The notes below the pieces were generated by a model. It was not told the DNA's origin, searched no databases, and worked only from the letters and a program-made list of their open reading frames with translations. The position numbers and the translations under genes were made by a program. Shown piece after piece: positions 62,079 to 64,000 of a stretch of 64,000 nucleotides of DNA. The DNA comes from Paenibacillus whitsoniae. GTDB lineage: Bacteria; Bacillota; Bacilli; Paenibacillales; NBRC-103111. The stretch is from contig NZ_RXHU01000017.1 of NCBI RefSeq assembly GCF_003955665.1, positions 1 through 64,000 of the forward strand, read 5' to 3'. The number at the start of each line of letters is the position of its first letter. Within the stretch, counting starts at the first letter, position 1.

Positions 62079-63853
62079 AATCCCTGTCCCTTCTCTTCGT
62101 CGAATTCGGTCTGTTCCGGTTTCGCCGCAATCTCTTCGGCCATGCGAAGCAATTGTTCCTTCACGGATCCGTTAGCAACGGTGCCCGCAAATTGTTCAAG
62201 CTTTCCCGCATAAGACGGCGGAAGCAGCGATAGCAGCACCTGCTGCATATAATTCAGGTAATAGAATTGCTTTTTGCCGCCTTCCAAAATCTCCATAAGC
62301 AGCTCAGGAGCTCCCCTCGCGCGCAGCCGGAATAAGGCGAGCATATTGCGAAGCGTAGCTCCATTGGAAAAATTCGGATGCTGTCGGCACGCCGCCGCCA
62401 AATAAGCGATGATGTCGCCGTCCGGTTCCTCGGCTAACCTGCATACGAGCTCTGCCTCATCCATTTTCATAAACAGACATATCCATCGCGGGTCCCACTG
62501 CCGCTCAGTTTCTTCTGCATCGGACTCCGGGTACAGCTGATAGTCGTAATGCGGAAAATAGTTGCGGAACGTACGCAGCAAGTCCTTGGAAGCGCCATGC
62601 TTCTTATCCTTAACGTCATGGGCAAAGCGTTCGTAAACCTCTGACGGCGGAAGCCTTCTGACAGCGGCTTGAAAGCTGTACGCAATCCATTTGCGGTTAT
62701 GGGCCTGCTGCAGCGACATCGCGAACGCGTCCGCCTCCGGCAGGTTCACTTGCAGCAGAAGCGCTGCAGCCGCCTCTTGGGCTGCCTCCGTTTCAGGCAC
62801 GATACAGCCCGGCTCCGACAACAGCTTTTGTAAAAAATGCACGACTTCCGGCATGCGCTTGCCATCTAAGCTGCGAATGGCGGTCAGCAGCTGCTGAGCC
62901 GCTTCTTCGACACCCGTTCGTTGGAGAATGCGCGCCATCGCTTGTTCGGCATACGCGATGACACCCAGCGTCAGCGGATTCGCTTGGCATAACTGAATCG
63001 GCTCAATCGCTATGTCCCTATCCTTGGATTGAAGCGCCTTATAGAGACGGGCGACCGCCGGTTCCGTTGCAAGCCGGGATAGCGCGAGCAAAGCCGCTCG
63101 GCGGATTTCTTTTTTCTTATCGTCAGCCTGTTCTAAAATGAACATTTCTTGCTCAGGGTAATATCCCAGCAGTTCGATCGCTGTAGACCGGACCTCTGTC
63201 GAGCCCGCTTGCGCAGCGTTCAGAAGGAGGCTCAAGCCGTCAAATCTCGGCAGGAGCGCATGCAGCAACGTCAGCCTGCGGCTGTCTCCTTTTCCCCCAT
63301 CCGGCTTGAACTGCTGCCGAAGTGCCGGGAGCGCCGCAGCGCCCAATTCGGGCAGCACTTTCCGAAATAGAAATTCGGGAATTTCCGCATAACTGTCATC
63401 CAGCGCCGCAACTGCAGCCGATATGACCCGAAAATCCTGAAATAACTGCTCCTCATCGGCCTGGCGAAGCTGTTCCATACGGCCCTGCCCTTTTTGCGTC
63501 AACGCTTCAAGGACCGGGAATAACTTGCGATACGGGACCCTCGTCGAAAGGCTGCTGTCTGTCCCTTCGATCGGCAGGAGCTCCTCTTTCGTCTCCGTCT
63601 TCCCTTGTGTGTACAACACGGCGTGGAGCAGCGTGCCCAGCTCGAGCAGTTTTGCCGGTGCCCCGGCGGTTTCCGCCTCAATGAGCTGGTGAACGGCCTG
63701 CGCCACCCGGTGAAACACCGGGGCGGTCTCCCCCAACTTCTGGAGCTGCGGAAGCATGCGCTGCAGCCGCAAATCCCCGGCGGCCATGCCGCTGCCCGCG
63801 ATAAACAAGCGCCTAGTCTCCTGCTGCAAATCAAACAATAGATCAATGCTCAT
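62048..63853 (-). CDS. HEAT-like repeat protein of the MoxR-DUF5682 operon
   Basis: 601 residues, almost entirely helical with HEAT/ARM-style pairs in the middle: STEVRSTAIELLGYYPE, KKEIRRAALLALSRLATEPA, KDRDIAIEPIQLCQANPLTL. No signal or membrane segment. It may correspond to DUF5691, the partner I recall beside DUF5682 and MoxR in actinobacteria, but that assignment is uncertain. Likely a scaffold or substrate-recognition subunit. Start ATG has AGGAG 10 bases upstream; 24 bases after the partial gene at the window edge. Confidence 0.65.
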   Translation of the reverse strand: MSIDLLFDLQQETRRLFIAGSGMAAGDLRLQRMLPQLQKLGETAPVFHRVAQAVHQLIEAETAGAPAKLLELGTLLHAVLYTQGKTETKEELLPIEGTDSSLSTRVPYRKLFPVLEALTQKGQGRMEQLRQADEEQLFQDFRVISAAVAALDDSYAEIPEFLFRKVLPELGAAALPALRQQFKPDGGKGDSRRLTLLHALLPRFDGLSLLLNAAQAGSTEVRSTAIELLGYYPEQEMFILEQADDKKKEIRRAALLALSRLATEPAVARLYKALQSKDRDIAIEPIQLCQANPLTLGVIAYAEQAMARILQRTGVEEAAQQLLTAIRSLDGKRMPEVVHFLQKLLSEPGCIVPETEAAQEAAAALLLQVNLPEADAFAMSLQQAHNRKWIAYSFQAAVRRLPPSEVYERFAHDVKDKKHGASKDLLRTFRNYFPHYDYQLYPESDAEETERQWDPRWICLFMKMDEAELVCRLAEEPDGDIIAYLAAACRQHPNFSNGATLRNMLALFRLRARGAPELLMEILEGGKKQFYYLNYMQQVLLSLLPPSYAGKLEQFAGTVANGSVKEQLLRMAEEIAAKPEQTEFDEEKGQGLWGWIKSKMS

Positions 63854-63877
63854 AGATTCGTCTCCTATTGGTATTCG

Positions 63878-64000
63878 TCAGTACAGCAGGCGAATGACTT
63901 CATCCGCCGTCACGATGCTCAGCGGTTGAGCTTCCAACCGGTTCTGCTGCCAATTGTGCTCGAACATCACCAACATGGCGTGACCCTGCAAATGCACCTT
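63878..64000 (-). CDS. C-terminus of an upstream gene in the same operon (partial)
   Basis: The last 40 codons of a minus-strand frame (ending SIVTADEVIRLLY) enter from the right edge and stop at 63878-63880, 24 bases before the HEAT-like start. Spacing implies one operon. In related operons a SWIM zinc-finger protein gene often sits here; nothing in this short tail proves that. Confidence 0.55.
   Translation of the reverse strand, partial: KVHLQGHAMLVMFEHNWQQNRLEAQPLSIVTADEVIRLLY

Noticed and set aside
1-64000. CRISPR arrays, tRNA or rRNA genes, intact IS elements, prophage or riboswitch
   Set aside because: No spaced short repeats, cloverleaf-like or rRNA sequences, transposase frames, phage genes or recognisable aptamer leaders were seen on either strand, within the limits of reading by eye.

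Overview
The window looks like a chromosome segment of a spore-forming, polysaccharide-degrading Paenibacillus-type Firmicute. It carries a gerA/gerB germinant-receptor pair, S-layer-homology (SLH) surface anchors, large secreted modular glycoside hydrolases, YesM/YesN-type two-component regulation and AGGAGG-type ribosome binding sites. No rRNA, tRNA, CRISPR array, intact insertion sequence or prophage was seen. Almost everything is read leftward (minus strand).

Layout: (1) 1-2727, spore germination receptor genes, the permease cut by the window edge. (2) 2918-13941, a four-gene cohesin/dockerin/SLH operon for arabinoxylan: a small cohesin-SLH anchor, an arabinoxylan arabinofuranohydrolase-like GH43 enzyme, a second cohesin-SLH anchor, and a GH30-GH43 enzyme. 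Both enzymes end in cohesin-FIVAR-dockerin. A promoter overlapped by a CcpA-type cre site lies upstream, and hairpins lie between or after the genes. (3) 14272-24749, a CUT2 (ribose-type) sugar importer with two lipoprotein binding proteins, divergent from a YesM/YesN-like two-component system with a third binding protein. (4) 24812-28888, a small orphan gene, a divergent AraC/MFS pair, a decayed znuC-znuA fusion pseudogene and a 150-bp palindromic repeat. (5) 28953-46863, a run of 13 closely spaced minus-strand genes led by a CUT1 sugar importer and preceded by a LacI regulator. It continues with a clan GH-G hydrolase, two Tat-exported beta-helix proteins, an FAD oxidoreductase, a DSD1/D-threonine-aldolase-type PLP enzyme, RidA, M20 and M81 hydrolases, a class III aminotransferase-like enzyme and an SDR. 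(6) 46956-54614, a Gfo/Idh/MocA oxidoreductase, AraC regulator, short UvrA-like ABC protein, a frameshifted triple-repeat secreted protein, an EamA transporter and a secreted helveticin-J-like protein. (7) 54909-57285, a DUF5596-like protein and an MGT-type glycosyltransferase. (8) 57433-64000, a MoxR AAA+/VWA/DUF5682/HEAT-like operon that runs off the window.

The most interesting system is region 2. Each enzyme carries both a cohesin and a dockerin, and both partner genes encode a cohesin on an SLH wall anchor. This suggests a wall-bound enzyme complex without a classical multi-cohesin scaffoldin, possibly able to form chains. Region 3 probably senses and imports the released pentoses or short oligosaccharides. 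Region 5 looks like an unassigned catabolic pathway joining a glycan to an amino-acid-like component. Region 8 is a little-characterised MoxR-VWA system. Annotations are from reading motifs and architecture; no database search was run.
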